A stretch of DNA of 22,514 nucleotides from NCBI GenBank assembly GCA_009929975.1, contig RZZF01000005.1:1-22514 (forward strand), in the 5' to 3' direction. The notes beneath the pieces were generated by a model, which made no database searches, was not told where the DNA came from, and saw nothing but the letters and a program-made list of their open reading frames with translations. Positions 1 to 7,594 of the stretch are shown piece after piece. A program made the position numbers and the translations under genes. The first letter of the stretch is position 1. Each line of letters opens with the position of its first letter. This DNA is from Clostridia bacterium (GTDB lineage Bacteria > Bacillota > Clostridia > Saccharofermentanales > UBA5734).

Positions 1-722
1 ATCGTCGTCTTGCCGCAGCCAGGAGCTCCAATCAAAAACAGATGATGTAGACCGGCCGCGGCCAGCTGGGCCGCACGGACACCTTGCGGCTGGCCGCGGA
101 TCATCGTGAGATCCGGTATCTCATGGTCATCTTCCGGCATGTCCTCTGCCCCTGGCAGTGCGTCACCAGGCGGGCGGGATCGTCCGCGGTCATCCGTCGC
201 CGGCGATTCAATCAGCCGGGCGGCCTGGCGCAAGTTATCAACCGGCAGCAGACGAAGCCCGGGCAGCAGCGAAGCCTCCTGCCGGCAGGCCGATGGAATC
301 AGAACATCCGGCGGCGGGTTCAGCTGCGTCAACGCGGAAAGCCGGCACAGGACCCCTGGAACCGGCCGGATGGTCCCGTCCAGACCCAGTTCGCCCAGGG
401 CACAGACCGGACGACACGGCCGGCGGATCTGTGTGGAGGCGATCAGGATCGCCAGAGCCAGCGGCAGATCAAACGCGGAGCCGGTCTTGGGCAGCCAGGC
501 CGGGGCATAACTGGCGGTCACCCGGCGTGCCGGCAGACCGAATCCGCTGTTGTGCAGAGCGGCATGAACGCGGTTGCGGGCTTCGCGAACAGCCGCGTCG
601 CCCAGGCCGACAATGTGGAAATGAGGCAATCCCGGCAGGATCGCGACCTCGATATCAACCCGGACTCCATCAAGACCGAACATGGCGCAGGATATCATCA
701 CGCCGCAATTTATATCTGCCAT
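1..722 (-). CDS. ComM/YifB-family Mg-chelatase-like AAA+ ATPase, N-terminal part (cut by left edge)
   Basis: Reading from ATG at 722, the frame stays open for 240 codons to the window edge. It opens MADINCGVMISCAMFGLDG and continues with the ComM N-terminal pattern: VRVDIEVAILPGLPHFHIVGLGD, then AAVREARNRVHAALHNSGF, an LP...PASYAPAW-like stretch, and a KTGSAFDLPLALAIL stretch, which is the ribosomal-protein-S5-fold 'ChlI' domain of this family. A Walker A loop GAPGCGKTT is reached in the last codons, so the ATPase core and C-terminal domain lie outside the window. An AGGAGG ribosome site ends a few bases before the ATG. In proteobacteria ComM is a hexameric helicase that promotes branch migration during natural transformation; in Firmicutes the role is less clear. 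The gene is divergent from ychF across a 108-nt gap. The family assignment is strong; a role in competence is inference. Confidence 0.9.
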   Translation of the reverse strand, partial: MADINCGVMISCAMFGLDGVRVDIEVAILPGLPHFHIVGLGDAAVREARNRVHAALHNSGFGLPARRVTASYAPAWLPKTGSAFDLPLALAILIASTQIRRPCRPVCALGELGLDGTIRPVPGVLCRLSALTQLNPPPDVLIPSACRQEASLLPGLRLLPVDNLRQAARLIESPATDDRGRSRPPGDALPGAEDMPEDDHEIPDLTMIRGQPQGVRAAQLAAAGLHHLFLIGAPGCGKTT

Positions 723-770
723 GGCGCACCTCCTGAATTGATTCTATCCTTCTGGCCGCCTGAGGGCTGA

Positions 771-799
771 TTGCATCACCCGGCAGAATCTGCCATAAT
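771..799 (+). promoter_or_regulatory. Sigma-A-type promoter of ychF
   Basis: TTGCAT at 771-776 and CATAAT at 794-799 are separated by exactly 17 nt, close to the vegetative consensus. Transcription would start near 806, giving a leader of about 25 nt that ends in the AGGAGG ribosome site of ychF. No comparable -35/-10 pair was found on the other strand for the divergent ComM-like gene, only an isolated TAGAAT-like -10. Confidence 0.55.
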
Positions 800-830
800 A
801 CTGCTGTTTAATGACATAGGAGGATCCACC

Positions 831-1922
831 ATGCAATTGGGAATCGTCGGACTGCCGAATGTCGGCAAGAGTACTTTGTTTAATGCCATCACCCGGGCAG
901 GCGCGGCTGTCGCCAACTATCCATTCTGCACGATCGAGCCGAATGTCGGTGTCGTGCCCGTTCCGGACAGTCGCCTGGACTTTTTGTCCGAACTGTACCA
1001 TCCGGAAAAATATACACCGGCGCTGATTGATTTTGTCGATATCGCCGGACTGGTCCGTGGTGCGAGCCGCGGTGAAGGTCTGGGCAATAAGTTCCTGACC
1101 AATATCCGAGAAGTCGACGCGATCGTTCATGTCGTCCGCTGCTTTGACGACCCCAATGTCATCCATGTTGAAGGACGGACTGATCCGGCTGACGATATCG
1201 AAACGATCAACATTGAACTGATTCTCTCGGATATGGAATTCGTCGAACGACGCATTGAAAAGACCCGCAAACTGGCCAAAGGCGGTGACAAAAAACTGCT
1301 CAGCGATCTTGAACTGTACGAACGGATCCAGACCTGCCTCGCGCAAGGGCACTCCGCCCGAACCCTGACATTCACCGAAGAGGAGAAAACAACACTGCGT
1401 GATCTGCCGCTGCTTTCTCTCAAACCGATTCTTTATGTCGCCAATATCGCCGAAGACGCGGTCGGCGGTCCGGAGCCGCAGTATGTCGCGCCGGTTCGTC
1501 AGATCGCGCAGCGTGAAGGCGCGGAAGTCGTCCTGATCAGTGCCAGGATCGAAGCGGAAATCGCGGCGCTCGAAGATGAAGAACGCGCTGAGTTCCTCAG
1601 CGAACTCGGCATTGAGACAACAGGGCTCGATCAGATTATCCAGGCCGGCTACCGCTTGCTCGGCTTGATTTCATATCTGACGGCGGGACCGAAGGAAGTG
1701 CGCGCCTGGACCATCACCCGCGGCACCCGCGCGCCGCAGGCAGCCGGCAAGATACATTCCGATTTCGAACGCGGCTTCATCCGCGCCGAAGTCGTCGCCT
1801 TTGACGACCTCAAGGCCTGTGGACAGATGGCAGCGGCCAAAGAAAAAGGCCTGGTCCGTTCAGAGGGTAAGGATTATGTGGTGAAAGACGGAGATGTGGT
1901 GCTGTTCCGCTTCAATGTCTGA
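831..1922 (+). CDS. ychF: YchF/OLA1-family Obg-like ATPase
   Basis: A 363-residue protein, the usual length of YchF. P-loop GLPNVGKST is at residues 7-15 and the switch II motif DIAGLVRGAS at 70-79. The G4 motif is NIAE at 205-208 in place of NKxD, the known change that shifts this family from GTP to ATP. A coiled-coil segment follows at about 130-190, and a C-terminal TGS domain from about 280 with the SYLTAGPKEVRAW and TRGTRAPQAAGKIHSDFERGFIRAEV signatures. YchF binds ribosomes and is linked to translation and to oxidative-stress responses. The start is ATG 831, preceded by AGGAGG with a 7-nt spacer; an in-frame TTG at 771 coincides with the -35 box and lacks a ribosome site. The stop overlaps the convergent coaE stop by 11 nt. 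Confidence 0.97.
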   Translation: MQLGIVGLPNVGKSTLFNAITRAGAAVANYPFCTIEPNVGVVPVPDSRLDFLSELYHPEKYTPALIDFVDIAGLVRGASRGEGLGNKFLTNIREVDAIVHVVRCFDDPNVIHVEGRTDPADDIETINIELILSDMEFVERRIEKTRKLAKGGDKKLLSDLELYERIQTCLAQGHSARTLTFTEEEKTTLRDLPLLSLKPILYVANIAEDAVGGPEPQYVAPVRQIAQREGAEVVLISARIEAEIAALEDEERAEFLSELGIETTGLDQIIQAGYRLLGLISYLTAGPKEVRAWTITRGTRAPQAAGKIHSDFERGFIRAEVVAFDDLKACGQMAAAKEKGLVRSEGKDYVVKDGDVVLFRFNV

Positions 1923-2529
1923 CCATTCGGATGCCACGCTGCCCCAGTTCCAGTTCAAGAAGTTCCATGACACGGCCTGCCAGTTCATCCGGCGGGCCGT
2001 CATTGTTCAGCACATGATCCGCCAGCGCTTCATATTCCTCACGGGTCATCTGCATCGCCATCCTGCGGCGCGCCTCGTCCGGCTCCATCCCGCGGGCCGC
2101 GAGGCGTTCAATCCTCTGCCTATCCCCGGCCCAGACAACCCAGATCTGGTCACACTGGTCGACAAAACCCTCACGGACCGGGATCGGGACATCGAGGACC
2201 GCGGCACCGGTCCCCTTTTCAGCCAGCTGCTCCAGCCGTTCGCGCATGATACGCAGGACATGGCGGTGCACGATCCGGCTTAACTGATCGAGTGAGCGGT
2301 GATCACGAAACACGCGTTTTGCCGCATTGGCACGATCGAGTGATCCATCATCGGCAAAGACAGCCGGTCCGAACAACTCGCGAATTTCCGCAAGCGCGTC
2401 ACCGCCGGCAGCTGTCACCTCACGGGAAATCTCATCGGCGTCAAGCACCGGCAGTCCGGCTTCGCGGCAGACCGCGGCCGCGGTGCTTTTCCCGCAGCCG
2501 ATTCCACCGGTAATTCCGATCACAAACAT
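1912..2529 (-). CDS. coaE: Dephospho-CoA kinase
   Basis: CoaE catalyses the last step of coenzyme A synthesis, ATP-dependent phosphorylation of the ribose 3'-OH of dephospho-CoA. The 205-residue protein has the standard length, P-loop GGIGCGKST at residues 8-16, the substrate-binding DADE near residue 30, and a typical C-terminal half (VLDVPIP; then the VVWAGDRQRIERLAARG region, MEPDEARRRMAMQM, and a VLNNDG-type end). ATG 2529 is preceded by AGAGGAT. The gene lies 68 nt downstream of polA on the same strand, an order common in bacteria, and is the last gene of that transcription unit. Its end overlaps ychF by 11 nt, and no hairpin-plus-T-tract terminator is visible between them. Confidence 0.96.
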   Translation of the reverse strand: MFVIGITGGIGCGKSTAAAVCREAGLPVLDADEISREVTAAGGDALAEIRELFGPAVFADDGSLDRANAAKRVFRDHRSLDQLSRIVHRHVLRIMRERLEQLAEKGTGAAVLDVPIPVREGFVDQCDQIWVVWAGDRQRIERLAARGMEPDEARRRMAMQMTREEYEALADHVLNNDGPPDELAGRVMELLELELGQRGIRMVRH

Positions 2530-2577
2530 CGCTTAGATCCTCTTGCTTTCATTTTCACTGTTCCACTTGGCATCAGC

Positions 2578-2591
2578 GGCCCGGCCGGGCC
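2578..2591. repeat. 14-nt perfect GC palindrome in the polA-coaE gap
   Basis: The bases GGCCCGGCCGGGCC form a perfect palindrome just after the polA stop. Partial pairing extends outward on both sides (AGCGG against a GCGGCT with extra bases). There is no T-tract on either strand, so it is not a standard intrinsic terminator. It could fold as a 3' stabilising or attenuating hairpin between polA and coaE, or be chance in a GC-rich genome. Confidence 0.4.
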
Positions 2592-2597
2592 TGCGGC

Positions 2598-5246
2598 TCA
2601 GTGGCAATCCGCCCAGCTGGCCCCGCTGCGCACTTCGGCAACCAGCGGTACGTCGAGCTGGACCGCGGACTCCATGCAGCGCTGCAGCAGCGCTGCCGCT
2701 TCATCCCGCTCTGCCACAGGTGCTTCCACCATCAGTTCATCATGCACCTGCAGGATGAGTTCAGCCTGCAGGTTCTGCTGGCGCAAGGCCTGCTCCACGC
2801 GGACCATCGCGATCTTGATCAGATCAGCGGCAGATCCCTGGACCGGCGCGTTCATCGCGGCTCTTTCGCCGAACTGGCGCACATTGCGATTGGCTGATTT
2901 CAGTTCATGCAGATAGCGGCGCCGGCCGAACATGGTCTCGACATACCCTTTTTCATGAGCCAGCTCAACCTGCTCATTGAGCCATTGGCGAACCCGGGGA
3001 TAACGCTGGTCATAATCATGGATCAGCTGGTGCGCCGTCTGAATCGGTACACCGAGATCGCGCGCCAGCCCGAAATCACTGATGCCGTAGACGATGCTGA
3101 AATTCATCGTCTTGGCGATCGCCCGCTGCTCCGACGTCACGGTATCCGGCTGGCATCCGAACAGCGAACAGGCCGTTTCCGTATGAATATCCGCTCCCCG
3201 GCGAAACGCTTCAAGCATCGCCGGATCACCGGATAAATGAGCCAGCAGGCGCAGCTCAATCTGCGAATAATCGGCGTCAAGCAGAATAAATTCCGGGGCT
3301 GTGATGAACGCGGCCCGGATCTTCTGCCCTGCCGCCATCCGGATCGGAATATTCTGCAGATTCGGTTCAGTACTGCTCAGGCGCCCGGTCGACGTCAGCA
3401 TCTGGTTGAACGTCGTATGGACACGCCCGTCATTCGGGTCAATCACTTTGCGCAGACCCTCTATATAGGTTGAACGCAGTTTCGCGGTCTGGCGAAACTC
3501 AATGATCCTGCGGATGACCGGATGCTCATCTGCCAGCCGGTCAAGTTCATCGGAATCGGTTGAAAAGGTTCCGCCGCTGCGTTTTTTACCCGGCTTCAGC
3601 CCGAGCTGGCCGAAAAGTACTTCGCTGAGCTGCTTGGGTGAATTGATATTGAATGTCTCACCGGTCAGAGCGTGAATTTCTTTTTCCAGCTGTTCAAGCT
3701 GCTGATCCATCTCGCCGCCGAGCCGGTCAAGCAGCGCCAGGTCGACTGCGACACCCTTCTGTTCCATCGAGGCCAGAATTCCAGCCAGCGGCATCTCGAT
3801 CTCATAGGACAGGGTTTGAATCCCGCGAGATTCAATCTGGGGAATCTGCAGCACCGCGATCTGATGGATCGAGCGTAATTCAGCCGCCGCCTGTCCATTT
3901 TTCGATAAGCGATCGTCCTTTGCGTCCGCCGCGGCCATGAGATCCTGCTGATGCCATTCGCCATCCTGTTCAGGCAGCATCGGTGCCTGTCCGGTGACCG
4001 CCTGAGCGACCCGGACCAGGTCCGGTCGGCCATCAGACTGGTTGAGAAGATGCGCCGCGATCAGCACATCATGAACATCCGGCAGGACCGGCAGATTATG
4101 ACGTCGCAGCAAGGTCTTGATATCACTGCAGATGAGACGCCGCCCGCTTTCCGCCAGCTTGCGCCAGGCCGCGTCCCGTGAATCCGCTGGCAGGACCGCC
4201 ACACCATGTCCGTCGCTGGTCCAGTAGAAAGCTCCTGCTTCATCCAGATGAAACGAAATCAGCGTTTCCGGGTTATCATCCGCCAGATCATTCACCAGTT
4301 GGTTCAGATCAGATTCCACCTGCTCATCCTCTGGAGCCGGCTGGCCATCCGGCTCCGCTGCGGCCGGCGTCAGGTCAAGACGGCTGATCAGCTGTCTCAG
4401 GTCAAGATGGCTGAGCAGCTGGTGCAGGGCATCCGGATCGCCCGGCTGGCGCCGCAGATCATCGAGCGCGTACTCAAGCGGCACATCGCAGCGGATCCGC
4501 GCCAGATCGCGCGACAGATAGGCCATGTCGCGGCTTTCCTCCAATTTGCGGGTCACCGCGGGTCTGAGCTGGTCCAGTGACGAATAAATCGTATCCAGGT
4601 CCTGATATTGGCTTAACAGCTCAATGGCACCCTTCTCACCGATGCCGCGGACTCCGGGAATATTATCAGAGGGATCTCCCATGATCGCCTTGAAATCAAC
4701 AAACTGCTCCGGGCGCAGTTGATAACGCCGGTAGACCGCGTCGCGGTCATAGATCTCCAGCTCAGATTGCCCCTGGCGTGTCACCGGCCAGATCACCGTG
4801 ATGTGGTCATCGACCAGTTGGAAAACATCTTTGTCCCCGCTGACAATATGAACCTCATGACCGGCATTCTGACCAAGCCGGGCCAGTGTTCCGAGAATAT
4901 CATCCGCCTCGAAACCTGCTTTTTCCAGACGGCGGATGCCCATCTTGTCAAGCAGGTCCTTCAGGATCGGCAGCTGCAGGACCAGATCATCCGGCATGGG
5001 TTTCCGGCCGCCTTTATAATCATCATACAGATCATGGCGCATGGTCGGCTCGGGGCGGTCAAACGCCACAGCCACATGGCTCGGCCTGACCTGGTCCAGA
5101 TAACGCAGCAGCATGTTCATAAACGCAAACAGCGCGCCGGTGGGGGTGCCATCGGGCGCTGTCAGCGGGCGTCGCCCGTATAATCCGTAGAACGCTCGGT
5201 TGATCAGGCTGTTTCCATCCAGTATCAGCAGGGTTGTCTCAGTCAA
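2598..5246 (-). CDS. polA: DNA polymerase I
   Basis: Family A polymerase for Okazaki-primer removal and gap filling in repair. From TTG 5246 it is 882 residues. The 5'-3' exonuclease covers about 1-290, with ILDGNSL near the start, AFDRPEPT, GFEADDILG, VSGDKDVFQLV and MGDPSDNIPGVRGIGEKGA. The middle domain (about 320-480) keeps the fold (LICSDIKTLL, DVLIAAHLLN) but lacks the DxE metal ligands and the C-terminal Tyr/Asp motif, so proofreading is probably absent, as in Taq and Bacillus PolA. The polymerase has motif A DADYSQIELR, motif B with KTMNFSIVYG and motif C QVHDEL (catalytic Asp about 836). TTG 5246 has GGAG 9 nt upstream and overlaps the anti-sigma stop by 8 nt, implying coupling. An in-frame TTG at 5261 (887 residues) is less well placed because it contains part of that ribosome site. 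Confidence 0.96.
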   Translation of the reverse strand: MTETTLLILDGNSLINRAFYGLYGRRPLTAPDGTPTGALFAFMNMLLRYLDQVRPSHVAVAFDRPEPTMRHDLYDDYKGGRKPMPDDLVLQLPILKDLLDKMGIRRLEKAGFEADDILGTLARLGQNAGHEVHIVSGDKDVFQLVDDHITVIWPVTRQGQSELEIYDRDAVYRRYQLRPEQFVDFKAIMGDPSDNIPGVRGIGEKGAIELLSQYQDLDTIYSSLDQLRPAVTRKLEESRDMAYLSRDLARIRCDVPLEYALDDLRRQPGDPDALHQLLSHLDLRQLISRLDLTPAAAEPDGQPAPEDEQVESDLNQLVNDLADDNPETLISFHLDEAGAFYWTSDGHGVAVLPADSRDAAWRKLAESGRRLICSDIKTLLRRHNLPVLPDVHDVLIAAHLLNQSDGRPDLVRVAQAVTGQAPMLPEQDGEWHQQDLMAAADAKDDRLSKNGQAAAELRSIHQIAVLQIPQIESRGIQTLSYEIEMPLAGILASMEQKGVAVDLALLDRLGGEMDQQLEQLEKEIHALTGETFNINSPKQLSEVLFGQLGLKPGKKRSGGTFSTDSDELDRLADEHPVIRRIIEFRQTAKLRSTYIEGLRKVIDPNDGRVHTTFNQMLTSTGRLSSTEPNLQNIPIRMAAGQKIRAAFITAPEFILLDADYSQIELRLLAHLSGDPAMLEAFRRGADIHTETACSLFGCQPDTVTSEQRAIAKTMNFSIVYGISDFGLARDLGVPIQTAHQLIHDYDQRYPRVRQWLNEQVELAHEKGYVETMFGRRRYLHELKSANRNVRQFGERAAMNAPVQGSAADLIKIAMVRVEQALRQQNLQAELILQVHDELMVEAPVAERDEAAALLQRCMESAVQLDVPLVAEVRSGASWADCH

Positions 5247-6273
5247 AATCGCTTGCTCCAATCAATATCTGAATGATCTCACTGTTATCCAGTTCAACAT
5301 CCCGCAGAACCTCGGCGGCCAGATCCGGGCCGAGCAGTTCGCGGATATTATCTGCTTCGCCCCGTGCCGGCATTCTGACAATTTGCGTATGGTAGGGCCA
5401 GTCATTCCGTTCAATCTGTACCTGCTGCCAGAACGCGTCGCCATCTCCGTTCTGCCAGAATGAGTAGATCAGCGTCTCCGGCGGATCTGGACGGACCAGC
5501 ACACGGATGTCCCGGGCACTGGTCAGAAGTTCGGCCGCTAAAACCGTTCCGGTCTGCGGATCGGCACTGTCGCGGGGTTCGCTGGTCTCCGTCGCAGAGG
5601 TTTCTTCCGATATCGGATCAGAGGAAGGACGGACAAACAGCCCGCTGCCGATCGGCAGATCAGCCAGCGAACCCTGATAGACGGTCCAGCCGGTGTCCTG
5701 AAGCAGCGACTCGGTTCTGATGACCGGTTGATCGTCGCCGAGGTCGACCATCGAATCCGTCTGGCTCGCCAGCTCGTCATCCATACCTAGGCCTTTAACG
5801 CCACCCGGTTCTTCCGCGCCGTCTTCCTGGGCTGAGTCAGCCCCCATCGCTATGATCGAGCCGGTTTTTGAAGGACGGCCCATGGTGTTCTGGTACAGTT
5901 CACTGAACGCGTAGACACCGAAAAAAAGAACCAGCATCGCAGCCGCGGTCAGAACCAGCCGACGCGGCCAGATCCGCCTGCCTGAATAAACGGGAGTTTC
6001 TTTAGAAACGGATGAATGGTTTTCGCCCGAATCATTCATCCGGTCGAGTGAAGCCCGGATCCGCTGGCTCAGATCTGCGGCGCTCTGGAAATCAGGATCC
6101 TTCAGGATAAGGGGGCGTGCCTCCTGCAGCCATGCCTGCTGCAACTCGAGATCGGTCCGGCAGGACTCACAGTGATCAAGATGCAGCTGCAGACGCTGGC
6201 GATCTTCAGGCAACAGGCTGTTGTCAAGATATTCAGCCAGCATTTCACGTGCCTGGTCACAATTAAGTCGCAT
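5239..6273 (-). CDS. Zinc-finger (ZAS/zf-HC2) membrane anti-sigma factor
   Basis: A 344-residue protein. The N-terminal cytoplasmic domain has the zinc anti-sigma signature: Cys5, then H31-x3-C35-x2-C38 (HLDHCESC). An Arg-rich IWPRRLVL precedes one transmembrane segment at about 106-124 (LTAAAMLVLFFGVYAF). About 220 residues follow that would lie outside the membrane; they are acidic and Ser/Thr-rich at first, with a globular-looking end. I do not recognise the outer domain. Such proteins bind their partner ECF sigma factor at the membrane and release it on a signal. The ATG overlaps the stop of the adjacent sigma gene by 11 nt, and the 3' end overlaps polA by 8 nt, so partner identity is nearly certain from context. 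The signal sensed cannot be read from the sequence. Confidence 0.88.
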   Translation of the reverse strand: MRLNCDQAREMLAEYLDNSLLPEDRQRLQLHLDHCESCRTDLELQQAWLQEARPLILKDPDFQSAADLSQRIRASLDRMNDSGENHSSVSKETPVYSGRRIWPRRLVLTAAAMLVLFFGVYAFSELYQNTMGRPSKTGSIIAMGADSAQEDGAEEPGGVKGLGMDDELASQTDSMVDLGDDQPVIRTESLLQDTGWTVYQGSLADLPIGSGLFVRPSSDPISEETSATETSEPRDSADPQTGTVLAAELLTSARDIRVLVRPDPPETLIYSFWQNGDGDAFWQQVQIERNDWPYHTQIVRMPARGEADNIRELLGPDLAAEVLRDVELDNSEIIQILIGASDFD

Positions 6274-6913
6274 GGTCTTCGCCTCCTCTTTGCGCTTGGT
6301 CGGATATCGGGTCAGTGTTTAGACGCTGTCCGGCAGCGTCTTGTTCCCGCCGCCGCAGTTCCAGCATCAGCTGTTGGCGGGCCCGTGCCAGGCGGGATTT
6401 GACCGTACCGGCCTTAAGATCAAAGATATCGGATAATTCCTGATAGCTCATTTGCTGCAGATCACGCATGATGAGTATTTCAGCCAGATAATTCGGCAGG
6501 GTCGCGATCGCCTCGCGGACCATCCGCCGGGTCTCTTCGAGCTCCGCAAGGTCAAGCGGCCCCGGCTGATCATCGGCCAGCTGAAACGGAACGGAGCTGT
6601 CGTCCAGCTCCATTTCGCGGTCGAGTGACTGAACCGTGACCTTATGATGCCGTCGCCGATAATCGTGGCAGGCATTGATCGCGATCCGGTAGATCCAGGT
6701 ATAGAATGACGCGCGGAAACTGAAACGGCTGATCGCGCGGTACGCTTTGATGAACGTTTCCTGTGTGCAGTCCTCAGCATCCTGGCGATGACCGAGAAAT
6801 CCGAAACAGACACTGTAGATACGGGGTGTGTAAAGCTCAACCAGCTCACCAAAAGCAGCCTGGTCTCCGCCGACTGCCTTCTTCAACAGTTGTTTCTCAC
6901 CTGACGCCTGCAC
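6263..6913 (-). CDS. ECF-type RNA polymerase sigma factor (SigW/RpoE-like)
   Basis: A 216-residue sigma-70 family protein with only regions 2 and 4. Region 2 (about 12-88) includes FGFLGHRQDAEDCTQETFIK and FYTWIYRIAINACHDYRRR. Region 4 (about 138-188) includes LPNYLAEILIMRDLQQMSYQ and a helix-turn-helix ending AGTVKSRLARARQQL. It directs RNA polymerase to stress or envelope promoters and is held by the downstream membrane anti-sigma factor. I chose GTG 6913 because GGGAGG stands 6 nt before it and the protein then begins just before the usual N-terminus. An in-frame ATG at 7102 would add 63 residues that run through the upstream transporter gene in another frame and do not look like protein. 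A TATAAT on this strand (6962-6957) lies 44 nt before the start. Confidence 0.92.
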   Translation of the reverse strand: MQASGEKQLLKKAVGGDQAAFGELVELYTPRIYSVCFGFLGHRQDAEDCTQETFIKAYRAISRFSFRASFYTWIYRIAINACHDYRRRHHKVTVQSLDREMELDDSSVPFQLADDQPGPLDLAELEETRRMVREAIATLPNYLAEILIMRDLQQMSYQELSDIFDLKAGTVKSRLARARQQLMLELRRREQDAAGQRLNTDPISDQAQRGGEDHAT

Positions 6914-6956
6914 AGCGTTCCTCCCGCTCATCATCATGATTGATCGCAATGAAATA

Positions 6957-6962
6957 ATTATA
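6957..6962 (-). promoter_or_regulatory. Possible -10 element before the sigma factor gene
   Basis: TATAAT on the minus strand overlaps the stop codon of the upstream ECF S-component gene. No good TTGACA-like hexamer sits 16-18 nt upstream, so it may be chance, or the sigma gene may be read through from the transporter promoter at 7529-7556. Confidence 0.25.
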
Positions 6963-7467
6963 TCATATCGGTCGGCAGCGCATTGGTCCTGATCCGGCGC
7001 GCGAGCGGAACAACCGCCAGGCCGGTCGCGATGCCCGCGATCCCCTGCAGGCTGTTGAACAGCAGTTGGCCGGAGGCAGCGGCGATACCGTATAAAATCC
7101 ACTCAAAAACAAAATACCCGCCAACCATGATGACTTCACAGAGAAGAAATAAGACAGCCATCATGTACCAGGGCATGCACCGGCTGCGCCGGAGCGCGAA
7201 TCCGCTGATCAGGCCCATCAGACCCTTGATCAAAAATGTCGCCGGCATATAGAGGGAATAGCCGACGATCAGATCTGCCAGGGCGGAACCGATCGCCGCG
7301 CTGATCGCAGCAAAAGGGCCGAGAATCGAAGCCGCCGCGAAAATCGCGCCATCTCCGAAGTTAATATAGCCGTACCCGCTTGGCATCGGCAGTGACAGGA
7401 GCGTCGCCAGCATGATAACAGCTGACAAGACACCCCCATAGGTCAATGTGCGGATTTTATCTGACAT
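6958..7467 (-). CDS. ECF transporter S component (ECF-ribofla_trS-like membrane protein)
   Basis: A 169-residue, very hydrophobic protein with five to six predicted membrane segments. It carries a pattern typical of small substrate-binding S components of energy-coupling-factor vitamin transporters: GYGYINFGDGAIFAA at about 31-45, then LGPFAAISAAIGSALADLIVGY, then PATFLIKGLMGLISGF. I place it in the family labelled riboflavin-type in Pfam, whose members bind varied substrates; the substrate here cannot be told. S components work with the shared EcfA/EcfA'/EcfT module, which is not in this window. ATG 7467 has AAGGAG 7 nt upstream. The longer reading frame to 7665 crosses into the divergent tcdA. 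The sigma gene starts 44 nt downstream. Confidence 0.85.
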   Translation of the reverse strand: MSDKIRTLTYGGVLSAVIMLATLLSLPMPSGYGYINFGDGAIFAAASILGPFAAISAAIGSALADLIVGYSLYMPATFLIKGLMGLISGFALRRSRCMPWYMMAVLFLLCEVIMVGGYFVFEWILYGIAAASGQLLFNSLQGIAGIATGLAVVPLARRIRTNALPTDMI

Positions 7468-7509
7468 GATGCAGCTCCTTTTCGCTCGTTCAAAAGCGAG
7501 ACGGCGGAC

Positions 7510-7538
7510 TTGCCGGTCGCCATCTGCTATTATATGAT
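7510..7538 (+). promoter_or_regulatory. Possible promoter of tcdA
   Basis: TTGCCG at 7510-7515 and TATGAT at 7533-7538 have a 17-nt spacer. The -10 matches five of six consensus bases; the -35 keeps only TTG. It overlaps the divergent promoter of the S-component gene, so the two would compete for polymerase. Confidence 0.35.
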
Positions 7539-7556
7539 AGATCGCGCCTGATGCAA
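7529..7556 (-). promoter_or_regulatory. Promoter of the ECF S-component gene (and possibly the sigma-polA-coaE genes)
   Basis: On the minus strand TTGCAT (7556-7551) is followed after 16 nt by a perfect TATAAT (7534-7529). The leader would be about 55 nt and contains a small stem, TCGCT pairing with AGCGA, directly before the AAGGAG ribosome site. No known riboswitch class was recognised; the leader looks too short for most. Confidence 0.6.
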
Positions 7557-7594
7557 AGACTGTCAAGCGGCCGGATGCCGCGGGAGGATCCGCC

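Noticed and set aside
84..770. Three overlapping plus-strand open frames (84-770, 106-510, 158-736)
   Set aside because: They are antisense to the ComM-like gene, whose minus-strand frame has a clear family pattern and a ribosome site; the plus-strand translations are Arg/Gln/Pro-rich with no recognisable fold.
771..830. Upstream TTG start that would lengthen YchF by 20 residues
   Set aside because: The TTG coincides with the -35 box, has no ribosome site, and ATG 831 gives the normal 363-residue protein.
6914..7102. 63-residue N-terminal extension of the sigma factor from ATG 7102
   Set aside because: It overlaps the S-component gene in another frame and reads as an Arg/Pro/Cys-rich shadow; GTG 6913 has a strong ribosome site.
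7468..7528. Riboswitch in the leader of the ECF S-component gene
   Set aside because: The leader is about 55 nt and shows no conserved core of a known vitamin or preQ1 riboswitch; only a short ordinary stem is visible.
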